Source: Microbacteriaceae bacterium (GTDB lineage: Bacteria > Actinomycetota > Actinomycetes > Actinomycetales > Microbacteriaceae). From it: 34,827 nt of DNA. The translations under genes were made by a program, and so were the position numbers. Positions 27,593-34,827 of this stretch are shown piece after piece. The number at the start of each line of letters is the position of its first letter. Position 1 is the first letter of the stretch. The notes below the pieces were generated by a model. The model saw only the letters and a program-made list of their open reading frames with translations, was not told where the DNA came from and ran no database searches. The stretch spans positions 1-34,827 of the forward strand of contig JACMNE010000110.1 of the NCBI GenBank assembly GCA_014378715.1, written 5' to 3'.

Positions 27593-27981
27593 CCTCGGTG
27601 CCACACGACCCGGAGGCCGGCTCGGGGTCGGTGCTCGCCCTCGCCGTCGCCGGAGTGGTGCTGGCGACGTGCCTGCTCCTGCTCCCCCTCGGCGCCGCGC
27701 TTGTCGCCAGGGAGCGCGCGGCGGCCGCGGCGGACGCCGCAGCCCTCGCCGCGGCCGACGCCGTGGCGGGCCTCCGCCCCGGCGTCCCCTGCGAGGAGGC
27801 GGCGGCACTGGCCAGCGGAAACGGCGCTCGTCTCGGCGACTGCGGGGTCGACGGCGCGCTGGCCACCGTCTCGGTGTCCGTCACGGCGGTCGCGGTCGTC
27901 CCCGGCATCCGCTGGTCCATCACCGCGACGGCGACCGCGGGGCCGCCCGATGAGGTCGAGACGACGTCCGGGAACAGATAG
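27589..27981 (+). CDS. TadE-like protein of the Rv3654c type
   Basis: The 130-residue protein has a short acidic N-terminus, GSVLALAVAGVVLATCLLLLPLG as a membrane helix at about 13-35, then an Ala-rich segment (RAAAAADAAALAAADAV) and two cysteines (Cys67 region GVPCEEA and DCGVDG). It corresponds in position and pattern to the last gene of actinobacterial tad operons, a TadE/TadG-like protein. Unlike TadE it lacks a Glu at +5 after the glycine, so prepilin processing is doubtful. GTG 27589 overlaps the tadE stop. It is the last gene of the operon; 144 bp without a gene follow before topA. Confidence 0.7.
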   Translation: MTSVPHDPEAGSGSVLALAVAGVVLATCLLLLPLGAALVARERAAAAADAAALAAADAVAGLRPGVPCEEAAALASGNGARLGDCGVDGALATVSVSVTAVAVVPGIRWSITATATAGPPDEVETTSGNR

Positions 27982-28056
27982 CACATGCGAGGCATTCGCA
28001 CCAGAGCTTCGACCGTAAATTGCGGGCGGAATGGGTGCGTGTGACAGATGACTGTG

Positions 28057-28108
28057 TAGGGTGTCGCTGACGGGGCGCGAAACAGCTTGTTTCTTGGATG
28101 GCCCCGTC
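28057..28108 (+). promoter_or_regulatory. topA promoter -10 box and leader hairpin
   Basis: TAGGGT at 28057-28062 predicts a transcript start near 28069. Exactly there begins GACGGGGC (28069-28076), which pairs with GCCCCGTC (28101-28108). An inner stem GAAACA 28079-28084 with TGTTTC 28088-28093 stacks inside. The hairpin fills most of the leader and ends 18 bases before the topA start. Confidence 0.45.
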
Positions 28109-28125
28109 AGGTAATGAGGAGCAAG

Positions 28126-31107
28126 GTGTCAGGCACGAAGAAACTGGTAATCGTCGAGTCGCCCGCCAAGGCGAAAACGATCGCCCAGTACCTCGGTGAC
28201 GGCTATGAGGTGCAGGCGTCAGTCGGTCACATCCGCGATCTCATCGAACCGAAGAACCTCCCGCCGGAACTCAAGAAGGGCTCGCTCGGCAAGTTCTCCG
28301 TCGATGTCGAGAACAACTTCGAGCCGTACTACGTGGTCTCGGACCAGAAGAAGAAGACCGTCGCCGACCTGCGCCGCGCTCTCAAGAACGCCGACGAGCT
28401 CTATCTCGCAACTGATGAGGACCGCGAAGGCGAGGCCATCGCGTGGCACCTCCTGAAGGAGCTCAACCCCAAGGTGCCCGTGAAGCGCATGGTCTTCCAC
28501 GAGATCACGGCCGAGGCAATCGAGCAGGCGCGGCAGAACACCCGCGAGATCGACAAGGACCTCGTCGACGCGCAGGAGACCCGTCGTATCCTCGACCGCC
28601 TCTACGGCTTCGAGATCTCTCCCGTCCTCTGGCGCAAGGTGGGCCCCGGCCTGTCGGCCGGACGGGTGCAGTCCGCAGCCACCCGCCTCGTCGTCGACCG
28701 CGAGAAGGAGCGCCTCGCGTTCACCGCGGCCAGCTACTGGGACCTCTCCGCCCGCCTCGACCCCGCGGCCGGCACGGGCTTCGACTCCCGACTCGCCCGC
28801 GTCAACGGGGCCCGCATCGCCCAGGGCAAGGACTTCGACGACCTCGGCCAGCTCAAGTCCGACGTGCGCATCCTCGACACGGTCAGCGCGGAGTCGCTGG
28901 CCACCGCCTTGCGCAACCCCGCCGTCGGCGTCGAGGTCACCTCGGTCGAGTCGAAGCCGTACACCCGCCGCCCTGCAGCCCCGTTCACGACCTCGACGCT
29001 GCAGCAGGAGGCCGCCCGCAAGCTGCGGTTCACCGCACGGCAGACGATGAGCGTCGCCCAGGGACTGTACGAGAACGGCTACATCACCTACATGCGAACC
29101 GACTCGCCGAACCTCTCGCAGCAGGCCATCACAGCCGCCCGCGCGCAGGCCGCGTCGCTCTATGGCGCCGACACGGTGCCGGACAAGCCACGGACGTACA
29201 CCGGCAAGAACAAGAACGCCCAAGAGGCCCACGAGGCGATCCGCCCCTCCGGTGAGGCCTTCCGCACGCCAGCCGAGCTCTCCAGCACCCTCCGCGGCAA
29301 CGATATCAAGCTGTATGAGCTGATTTGGAAGCGCACCGTCGCCTCGCAGATGGCGGACGCCAAGGGACTCACCGCTTCCGTCGTCATCGCGGCCACCGTC
29401 ACCCAGCCCCTCGAGGCGTTCCCCGGCGCCGGCCCCACCGTCGCCGAGTTCACCGCGAGCGGTACCGTCATCACCTTCCGTGGCTTTATGCACGCCTACG
29501 AGGAGAGCCGCGACGAGGAGCGCAACGCCACGGCCGAGCCGGCCGAGGCGAAGCTGCCCCCGCTCGCGGTCGGGCAATCTCTGACGATCGCCGAGGTCGA
29601 GGCCAAGGGTCACGAGACCAGCGCCCCGCCCCGCTACACCGAGGCGAGCCTCGTCAAGAAGCTCGAGGAACTTGGCATCGGCCGGCCCTCGACCTACGCT
29701 TCGATCATTTCCACGATCATCGACCGCGGGTACGTGACCCCGCGCGGTCAGTCGCTCGTGCCGAACTGGATCGCGTTCTCGGTCGTCCGACTGCTCGAGG
29801 AGTACTTCAGCGACCTCATCCAGTACGACTTCACCGCTGCGATGGAGGACGACCTCGACCGCATCGCCGGGGGACTGGAAGACCGGGTGGCCTGGCTGAC
29901 CAGCTTTTACTTCGGCAGCGACAAGCACCGTGGCCTGCGCAACGTGATCGACAACCTGGGTGACATCGACGCCCGCACGATCAACTCGATCGTGCTGACC
30001 GACGAGATCACCCTGCGGATCGGCAAGTACGGCCCCTACCTCGAGGTCGCGGCCGATGAGGTCGAGCCGGGGGAGGAGCCGGCCACCCCGCGCCGCGTCA
30101 ACCTGCCGGTCGACCTGGCCCCCGACGAGCTCACCGCCGAGAAGGCGCAGGAGCTCATCGACGCTCCCATCGTCAACGACCGCGTCATCGGACTGAACCC
30201 CGACAACGGCAAGCGGATCGTGGCGAAGGACGGCCGGTTCGGCCCCTACGTGACCGAGCTCGAGCCCGAGATCGAGTTGGTTCCGGAGCCGGAGGTCGCC
30301 GCCCCCGTCGAGACCGTCGACCCCGCCACCGGCGAGGTCGTGACGACGAAACCCAAGCGCAAGCCGGCCGTCAAGAAGGCCGTCGTCGTCAAGCCGCGCA
30401 CCGCGTCGATCTTCAAGTCAATGGACCTCGCGACCGTCGACCTCGCGACGGCGCTCCGACTGCTCTCCCTTCCGCGCACCGTCGGTCAGGACCCCGAGAC
30501 GGGCGAGGACATCCTCGCCCAGAACGGCAAGTTCGGGCCGTACCTGAAGAAAGGCGCCGACACCCGCTCGCTCACCGAGGAGGACCAGATCTTCGAGATC
30601 GACCTCCCCGGCGCGATCGAGCTCTACGCCCAGCCCAAGTACGGGGCTCGGAAGGCGTCCAGTGCGCTCAAGGAGTTCGACGCCGACCCCGAGAGCGGCA
30701 AGCCCATCCGTATCAAGGACGGTAGGTTCGGTGCCTACGTGACCGACGGGATCACCAACGCCACGATCCCGCGCGGGGAGACCGTCGAGGAGATCGACTT
30801 CGAACGCGCCATCCAGCTTCTCGCCGACAAGCGGGCGAAGGGCCCGGTCGTCAAGAAGACGGCCGTGCGCAAGCCCGCTGCGAAGAAGCCGGCCGGTGCA
30901 GACGCGACCGCAGCGAAGGCCACCGCCGCGAAGAAGCCCGCAGTCAAGAAGCCCGCAGTCAAGAAGCCCGCCGTGAAGAAGGCTGCAGTGAAGAAGGTCG
31001 CGGTGAAGAAGGCGCCGGTCAAGGCAACGGCCGCCACCACACCCACAGCGCGGAAGGCACCGGTACGCACGACGGCTTCGGCCGCCGCGAAGCCGGCCGC
31101 AGAGTAG
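28126..31107 (+). CDS. topA: DNA topoisomerase I
   Basis: This type IA enzyme relaxes negative supercoils. From GTG 28126 (GAGGAG upstream) the product has 993 residues and begins MSGTKKLVIVESPAKAKTI. The Toprim acidic residues are Glu11 and DED 97-99. The active-site tyrosine is Tyr322 in YITYMRTDS. After the core, three TopA C-terminal repeats carry GKYGPYLE, GRFGPYVTE and GKFGPYLKKG patterns, with a last GRFGAYVTDG, and there are no zinc fingers, as usual in actinobacteria. The final 75 residues form a Lys/Ala/Pro tail with KKPAVKKPAV repeats, probably binding DNA. ATG 28114 is an alternative start. tmk overlaps the stop by one base. Confidence 0.96.
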   Translation: MSGTKKLVIVESPAKAKTIAQYLGDGYEVQASVGHIRDLIEPKNLPPELKKGSLGKFSVDVENNFEPYYVVSDQKKKTVADLRRALKNADELYLATDEDREGEAIAWHLLKELNPKVPVKRMVFHEITAEAIEQARQNTREIDKDLVDAQETRRILDRLYGFEISPVLWRKVGPGLSAGRVQSAATRLVVDREKERLAFTAASYWDLSARLDPAAGTGFDSRLARVNGARIAQGKDFDDLGQLKSDVRILDTVSAESLATALRNPAVGVEVTSVESKPYTRRPAAPFTTSTLQQEAARKLRFTARQTMSVAQGLYENGYITYMRTDSPNLSQQAITAARAQAASLYGADTVPDKPRTYTGKNKNAQEAHEAIRPSGEAFRTPAELSSTLRGNDIKLYELIWKRTVASQMADAKGLTASVVIAATVTQPLEAFPGAGPTVAEFTASGTVITFRGFMHAYEESRDEERNATAEPAEAKLPPLAVGQSLTIAEVEAKGHETSAPPRYTEASLVKKLEELGIGRPSTYASIISTIIDRGYVTPRGQSLVPNWIAFSVVRLLEEYFSDLIQYDFTAAMEDDLDRIAGGLEDRVAWLTSFYFGSDKHRGLRNVIDNLGDIDARTINSIVLTDEITLRIGKYGPYLEVAADEVEPGEEPATPRRVNLPVDLAPDELTAEKAQELIDAPIVNDRVIGLNPDNGKRIVAKDGRFGPYVTELEPEIELVPEPEVAAPVETVDPATGEVVTTKPKRKPAVKKAVVVKPRTASIFKSMDLATVDLATALRLLSLPRTVGQDPETGEDILAQNGKFGPYLKKGADTRSLTEEDQIFEIDLPGAIELYAQPKYGARKASSALKEFDADPESGKPIRIKDGRFGAYVTDGITNATIPRGETVEEIDFERAIQLLADKRAKGPVVKKTAVRKPAAKKPAGADATAAKATAAKKPAVKKPAVKKPAVKKAAVKKVAVKKAPVKATAATTPTARKAPVRTTASAAAKPAAE

Positions 31108-31733
31108 TGGCACCCGGTCTCTTCATCACCCTCGAGGGCGGAGACGGATCGGGCAAGTCGACCCAGTCCGTCCTGCTCGAGGGCTGGCTCGTCGACGACG
31201 GCCGCATCGTGGTGCACTCCCGCGAACCCGGGGGAACCGAACTGGGCCTCGAGCTGCGCGAGATCATCCTGCACAGCCGCGGCTACATCGCCCCGCGTGC
31301 CGAGGCCCTGCTCTATGCGGCCGATCGCGCCCACAACGTCGCGACGATCGTTCGCCCCTCCCTCGCCCGCGGCGAGATCGTCATCCAGGACCGCTACCTC
31401 GACTCCTCCGTCGCCTACCAGGGCGCCGGCCGGGTGCTCGACGCCGTCGAAGTGCGCGACCTGTCGCTCTGGGCGGCGGAGGGACTCCTGCCCGATCTGA
31501 CGATCCTCCTCGACCTCGACGTCGCGGCCGGCCGCGCCCGGCTCGACGCCGACGACAAGGTCTTCGATCGACTCGAGGCGGAGAAGGACGACTTCCACAC
31601 CCGTGTGCGCGACTCCTTCCTCGCCCTCGCCGCGGCCGAGCCCGAGCGGTTCCTGGTCGTCGATGCCACCCTTCCGGTGGACCGCATCGCCACCATCATC
31701 CGCTCTCGAGTCTCGACACTGCTCGCGTTGTAG
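31107..31733 (+). CDS. tmk: Thymidylate kinase
   Basis: It phosphorylates dTMP to dTDP. The 208-residue protein has the P-loop GGDGSGKST (11-19), the REPGGTELG segment (39-47), QDRYLDSS with Arg96 (94-101), and the LID-region helix FDRLEAEKDDFHTRVRDS. The GTG start overlaps the topA stop (TAGTG), so the two are translationally coupled. Together with tdk in the same window, the cell has both salvage and essential dTTP steps here. holB follows after 41 bp with its own -10 box. Confidence 0.95.
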   Translation: MAPGLFITLEGGDGSGKSTQSVLLEGWLVDDGRIVVHSREPGGTELGLELREIILHSRGYIAPRAEALLYAADRAHNVATIVRPSLARGEIVIQDRYLDSSVAYQGAGRVLDAVEVRDLSLWAAEGLLPDLTILLDLDVAAGRARLDADDKVFDRLEAEKDDFHTRVRDSFLALAAAEPERFLVVDATLPVDRIATIIRSRVSTLLAL

Positions 31734-31762
31734 TACCCAGCGGCGCCGTCGGTGCCGCAAGT

Positions 31763-31768
31763 TAGACT
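31763..31768 (+). promoter_or_regulatory. -10 box of holB (leaderless arrangement)
   Basis: TAGACT is followed by six bases and ATG 31775. This supports ATG 31775 rather than the in-frame GTG at 31769, which would lie before the predicted RNA start. No Shine-Dalgarno is present. Confidence 0.55.
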
Positions 31769-31774
31769 GTGCGG

Positions 31775-32935
31775 ATGTCCGTATGGGATGAGCTCACCGG
31801 CCAGGCGGACGCAATCGCCACCTTCCGCGCGGCCGCGGAGCAGTCAATGCAGGGCGAGTCGAGCCGGTCGATGACCCACTCCTGGCTGATCACCGGGCCA
31901 CCAGGGTCCGGCCGGTCGAACCTCGCCTTCGCGTTCGCGACAGCGCTGCTGAGCCCCGGCAACGCCGACGGCGACGAGGCCACCCGTCGCCAGGTCGAGG
32001 CGCGCACCCACCCCGACCTCGGGGTGCTGAGCACGGAACGCGTCATCATCACGATGGACGAGGTGCGCGCCCTGCTCAAGACGTCAAACTACTCCCCATC
32101 TGTTTCGCGCTACCGGGTGATGGTGATCGAAGACGCCGACCGGATGCGCGAGCACGCGTCGAACCTCCTGCTCAAGGCCCTCGAGGAGCCGCCGCCTCGC
32201 ACCGTGTGGATCCTCTGCGCCCCGAGCGAGGCCGATCTGATTCCCACCATCCGCTCACGCGTACGTGCCGTGCGGCTGCGGGTGCCCTCCGTGGAGGACG
32301 TCGCCGAGCTGATCGCCAGGCGCGACAACGTCGACCTGCCTTCAGCGACCCGTGCGGCGCGCGAGGCCCAGAGCCACATCGGCATGGCGCACCGCCTCGC
32401 GACCAACAACGAGGCGCGCCGCCGCCGCGAGCAGACCCTGCAGACGGCGCTCCGTATCCGCTCGGTCGCCGACGCCGTCATTGGGGCGGCGGCCCTGCTC
32501 GAGCTCGCCGGGGAGGATGCCAAGGGCATTACGCTCGAGCGCGACGCCAGCGAGCGAGAGGGCGCACTCCGGTCGCTGGGGATCGAGCCGGGCGGCACGA
32601 TCCCGCCTGCGCTGCGCGGACAGCTCAAGACCCTCGAGGAGGACCAGAAGCGCCGCGCGAAGCGCAGCCTCAACGACGGAATCGACCGGATCATGGTCGA
32701 CCTGCTGTCGCTCTACCGCGACATCCTGCTCCTCCAGCTCGGCGTCGACGGCGACCTGATCAACGCGCAGATTCTTCCCGACCTCATCAACGCCAGCCAG
32801 ACCGCACTCCCGGAGCAGACCATCGCCACCATCGACGCCATCACGACCGCGCGCGAACGCATCGACGGGAACGTCGGCCCGATCCTCGCCCTCGGAGCCA
32901 TGCTCCTCACCGCCAGGCGTCGGGAAGGCCGATGA
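31775..32935 (+). CDS. holB: DNA polymerase III subunit delta prime
   Basis: This non-hydrolysing clamp-loader subunit works with DnaX. The 386-residue AAA+ protein has a degenerate P-loop GPPGSGRS (41-48, Arg in place of the catalytic Lys), THPDLGVL, VIEDADRM, LLLKALEEPP and the sensor segment PTIRSRVRAVRLRVP. The degenerate P-loop is expected for delta prime. The zinc-binding cysteine cluster that usually precedes the HPD motif is absent: the segment reads GDEATRRQVEARTHPD. The C-terminal half is helical. The stop overlaps the lipoprotein peptidase start by four bases (ATGA). Confidence 0.92.
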   Translation: MSVWDELTGQADAIATFRAAAEQSMQGESSRSMTHSWLITGPPGSGRSNLAFAFATALLSPGNADGDEATRRQVEARTHPDLGVLSTERVIITMDEVRALLKTSNYSPSVSRYRVMVIEDADRMREHASNLLLKALEEPPPRTVWILCAPSEADLIPTIRSRVRAVRLRVPSVEDVAELIARRDNVDLPSATRAAREAQSHIGMAHRLATNNEARRRREQTLQTALRIRSVADAVIGAAALLELAGEDAKGITLERDASEREGALRSLGIEPGGTIPPALRGQLKTLEEDQKRRAKRSLNDGIDRIMVDLLSLYRDILLLQLGVDGDLINAQILPDLINASQTALPEQTIATIDAITTARERIDGNVGPILALGAMLLTARRREGR

Positions 32936-34446
32936 TCCGCCGCTCGGCGATCGCGACGGCGCTGCTCGTCGCCTCCTTCGCCCTGAGCGGATGCGTCGCC
33001 ACCCCGCCCCCGACTGTCTCCGTGCCCACCGGCGAGACGGTGGCCGCCGACCTGGCCGGCTTCTACTCGCAGGAGCTCCAGTGGAGCAGCTGCGAGGGCA
33101 CGTTCCAGTGCGCCACCGCGACCGCGCCTCTCGACTGGTCCGACCCGTCGCGCGCCTCGATCGACCTCGCCCTCATCCGCTCGAACGCCACCGGCGACCG
33201 CCTCGGCTCGCTGCTCGTGAACCCGGGGGGACCGGGCGGGTCCGGCTACAACTTTGTGCGCGACGGCCTCGATACGGCGGTCTCCGCCCCGGTGCGCGAG
33301 AGATACGACACTGTCGGCTTCGACCCGCGTGGGGTCAACAAGTCCTCGGCCGTCTCCTGCTACGACGACCCGGCCCAGCTCGACAGCTTCCTGTTCGGCA
33401 TCCCGCAGAGCGTCTCCGGCACCGACGCCTACATCGCCGAACTCGCAGCCTCGTCGAAGGAGTTCGGCGCGGCCTGCCTCGAGCACACCGGCGACCTCCT
33501 CGGGTTCGTGGACACGGTCAGCGCCGCGCGTGACCTCGACCTCCTGCGGTCGATCCTCGGCGATGCCAAGCTCAACTACCTCGGCTACTCCTACGGCACG
33601 CTGCTCGGCGCGACCTACGCCGATCTCTACCCTGGCAAGACGGGCCGGCTGGTGCTCGACGGCGCCGTGGATCCCGCGACCAGCGAGTTCGACGTGACCT
33701 CCACGCAGGCGAAGGGCTTCGAGAGCGCACTGCGCGCCTACCTGAAGGACTGCGAGACGGGGTCGACCTGCCCGTTCGCGGGCACGGTGGACCAGGCCAT
33801 GCTCGACATCCGCTCTCTTCTCGACAGCCTGGAGACCAGCCCGCTGCGGGCGACCGATGGGCGCCAGCTCGGCAGCAGCGCGATGTTCACCGCGATCATC
33901 CTGCCCCTGTACAGCGCGTCGAACTGGCCCTACCTCGGCGACCTCTTCACGAGCGTGATGGCGGGAGACGCCGACTACGCGTTCCAGCTCGCCGACAGCT
34001 ACTACTCGCGCACCGCGGAGGGCACCTACAACGACAACTCGACCGAGGCGTTCGTGGCCATCAACTGCCTCGACTACCGCTCGACCGACACCGTCGAGAC
34101 CCTGAAGGCGCAAGCGGCCGAGCTCGCGGCGATGGCCCCCGTGTTCGGCCCGTCGATGTCGTACGGGGGTAGCGGATGTGCGGACTGGCCGTTCACCTCC
34201 ACCCGGGACCGGGTCGCCATCTCCGCTCCGGGCTCCGCCCCCATCCTCGTCGTCGGCACCACCAACGACCCGGCGACCCCCTACGTGTGGGCGCAGAACC
34301 TCGCTGGCGAGCTCGAGAGCGGCCACCTCCTCACCTACAACGGCGAGGGGCACACGGCCTACAACAAGTCCAACGCCTGTGTGAACGACACGGTCGACGC
34401 ATTCCTGATCGACGGGACGGTGCCGGCGACCGACCCGGACTGCTGA
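32932..34446 (+). CDS. Secreted alpha/beta-hydrolase lipoprotein, tripeptidyl aminopeptidase type
   Basis: The 504-residue protein has a lipoprotein signal ([11 protein letters not shown], lipidated Cys21), so it is anchored outside the membrane. The alpha/beta-hydrolase fold shows the oxyanion region [10 protein letters not shown] (97-105), GFDPRGV, the nucleophile elbow GYSYGT (Ser220), Asp446 in NDPATP and His474 in GEGHTAY. The pattern matches peptidase family S33 tripeptidyl aminopeptidases of Streptomyces and the mycobacterial Hip1/CaeA type, which remove N-terminal peptides from exported proteins or take up peptides. Several cysteine pairs (Cys54/Cys60, and ones near the C-terminus) suggest disulphides. 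ATG 32932 overlaps the holB stop; the two genes have no obvious functional link. Confidence 0.9.
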   Translation: MIRRSAIATALLVASFALSGCVATPPPTVSVPTGETVAADLAGFYSQELQWSSCEGTFQCATATAPLDWSDPSRASIDLALIRSNATGDRLGSLLVNPGGPGGSGYNFVRDGLDTAVSAPVRERYDTVGFDPRGVNKSSAVSCYDDPAQLDSFLFGIPQSVSGTDAYIAELAASSKEFGAACLEHTGDLLGFVDTVSAARDLDLLRSILGDAKLNYLGYSYGTLLGATYADLYPGKTGRLVLDGAVDPATSEFDVTSTQAKGFESALRAYLKDCETGSTCPFAGTVDQAMLDIRSLLDSLETSPLRATDGRQLGSSAMFTAIILPLYSASNWPYLGDLFTSVMAGDADYAFQLADSYYSRTAEGTYNDNSTEAFVAINCLDYRSTDTVETLKAQAAELAAMAPVFGPSMSYGGSGCADWPFTSTRDRVAISAPGSAPILVVGTTNDPATPYVWAQNLAGELESGHLLTYNGEGHTAYNKSNACVNDTVDAFLIDGTVPATDPDC

Positions 34447-34490
34447 CCCGTTCTGCGCACGCGTTCCCGAGCCGGGGCGTGCCGATGACG

Positions 34491-34516
34491 CGCAAACTTG
34501 CGTGGTCTGCAACAAT
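34491..34516 (+). promoter_or_regulatory. Candidate operator and -10 region of the TetR gene
   Basis: CGCAA-AC-TTGCG at 34491-34502 is a perfect 5-2-5 palindrome. It ends eight bases before AACAAT (34511-34516), a weak -10 candidate six bases from ATG 34523. A symmetric site at this position is typical for autoregulation by TetR proteins (inference). Confidence 0.4.
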
Positions 34517-34522
34517 AGGGGC

Positions 34523-34827
34523 ATGGTGACCCCGAAGATCGGACTGCGCGAGCGCAAGCGGCTCGCTACGCGCAAGGCGATCCAGGTGGCCGTGCTCGAG
34601 CTCATCTCGGAGCAGGGCTACGACCAGGTCACCGTCGACGAGATCAGCGAGCGGGCCGACGTATCGCCGCGCACCTTCTTCAACTACTTCGCGTCGAAGG
34701 AGGCCGCTGCGATCGGCGACGGCCCGGTGATCCCCCCGGAACGTGACCTCGCCGAGTTCGTGAACGCCGCTGCGGGCAGCAACCTGCTCGACGGTCTAGC
34801 CATCCTCCTCTCGAAGGCCGTCGATGC
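34523..34827 (+). CDS. TetR-family transcriptional regulator (3' partial)
   Basis: The first 101 codons are visible; the gene runs off the window. The N-terminal helix-turn-helix is complete: [25 protein letters not shown] (seen as [20 protein letters not shown]), then [25 protein letters not shown], with the recognition helix SPRTFFNYF. This is the standard TetR N-terminus; the ligand-binding domain is mostly missing, so the effector cannot be guessed. ATG 34523 or GTG 34526 could be the start; there is no ribosome site at normal spacing. TetR regulators often control an adjacent efflux or hydrolase gene, probably outside the window. Confidence 0.85.
   Translation, partial: MVTPKIGLRERKRLATRKAIQVAVLELISEQGYDQVTVDEISERADVSPRTFFNYFASKEAAAIGDGPVIPPERDLAEFVNAAAGSNLLDGLAILLSKAVD

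Overview
The window is high-GC, gene-dense chromosomal DNA from an actinobacterium, most likely of the family Microbacteriaceae. Three things point there: gene order close to other actinobacterial chromosomes (dnaX-recR, lysC-asd, ponA-type PBP with a metallophosphoesterase, acs, a tad pilus locus, topA, holB), TANNNT -10 boxes placed so that several genes look leaderless, and LAXTG (class E type) sorting signals. Genus assignment is inference. I see no phage genes, transposases or CRISPR arrays.

Layout. 1-3.6 kb is a surface module: the 3' part of a large TIG/IPT-repeat adhesin with a sorting signal, the SRP RNA gene, and a divergent pair encoding a TasA/camelysin-like secreted protein and a SipW-type signal peptidase carrying an extra C-terminal domain. 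3.6-4.0 kb has no convincing protein gene, but it holds a good promoter and a strong hairpin that together look like an undescribed small RNA or a long dnaX leader. 4.0-11.4 kb is housekeeping: dnaX, recR, lysC with an internal beta-subunit start, asd, an SGNH hydrolase and mqo. 11.5-15.2 kb is a signalling cassette of a histidine kinase, a second kinase-like membrane protein without a recognisable ATP site, and a LuxR-type response regulator, followed without a gap by thymidine kinase. 15.3-18.0 kb has a DUF4012 membrane protein, a small LAXTG-anchored protein, a duplicated terminator and tRNA-Pro(CGG). 18.0-24.2 kb has a metallophosphoesterase and PASTA-containing PBP operon on the minus strand, a divergent DUF4177-ridA pair, and acs.

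24.2-28.0 kb starts with a double C-loop hairpin RNA that I assign to the actinobacterial 6C family. It is followed by a compact tad/flp pilus operon: the tadA ATPase, a single gene with two T2SF modules, a Flp-type pilin (DUF4244), tadE and a TadE-like protein. 28.0-34.4 kb is topA, tmk, holB and a secreted tripeptidyl-aminopeptidase-type lipoprotein. A TetR-family regulator runs off the right end.

The genes group by job: replication and repair (dnaX, recR, topA, tmk, holB, tdk), aspartate-family amino acid synthesis (lysC, asd), central carbon metabolism (mqo, acs), and envelope or surface functions (TIG adhesin, TasA/SipW, LAXTG protein, PBP, tad pilus, lipoprotein peptidase). The best candidates for new biology are the SipW fusion with its TasA partner beside the SRP RNA, the possible small RNA upstream of dnaX, the kinase/pseudokinase/regulator triad, and the 6C RNA next to the pilus operon. 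All assignments come from reading the sequence and from family knowledge; no searches were run.
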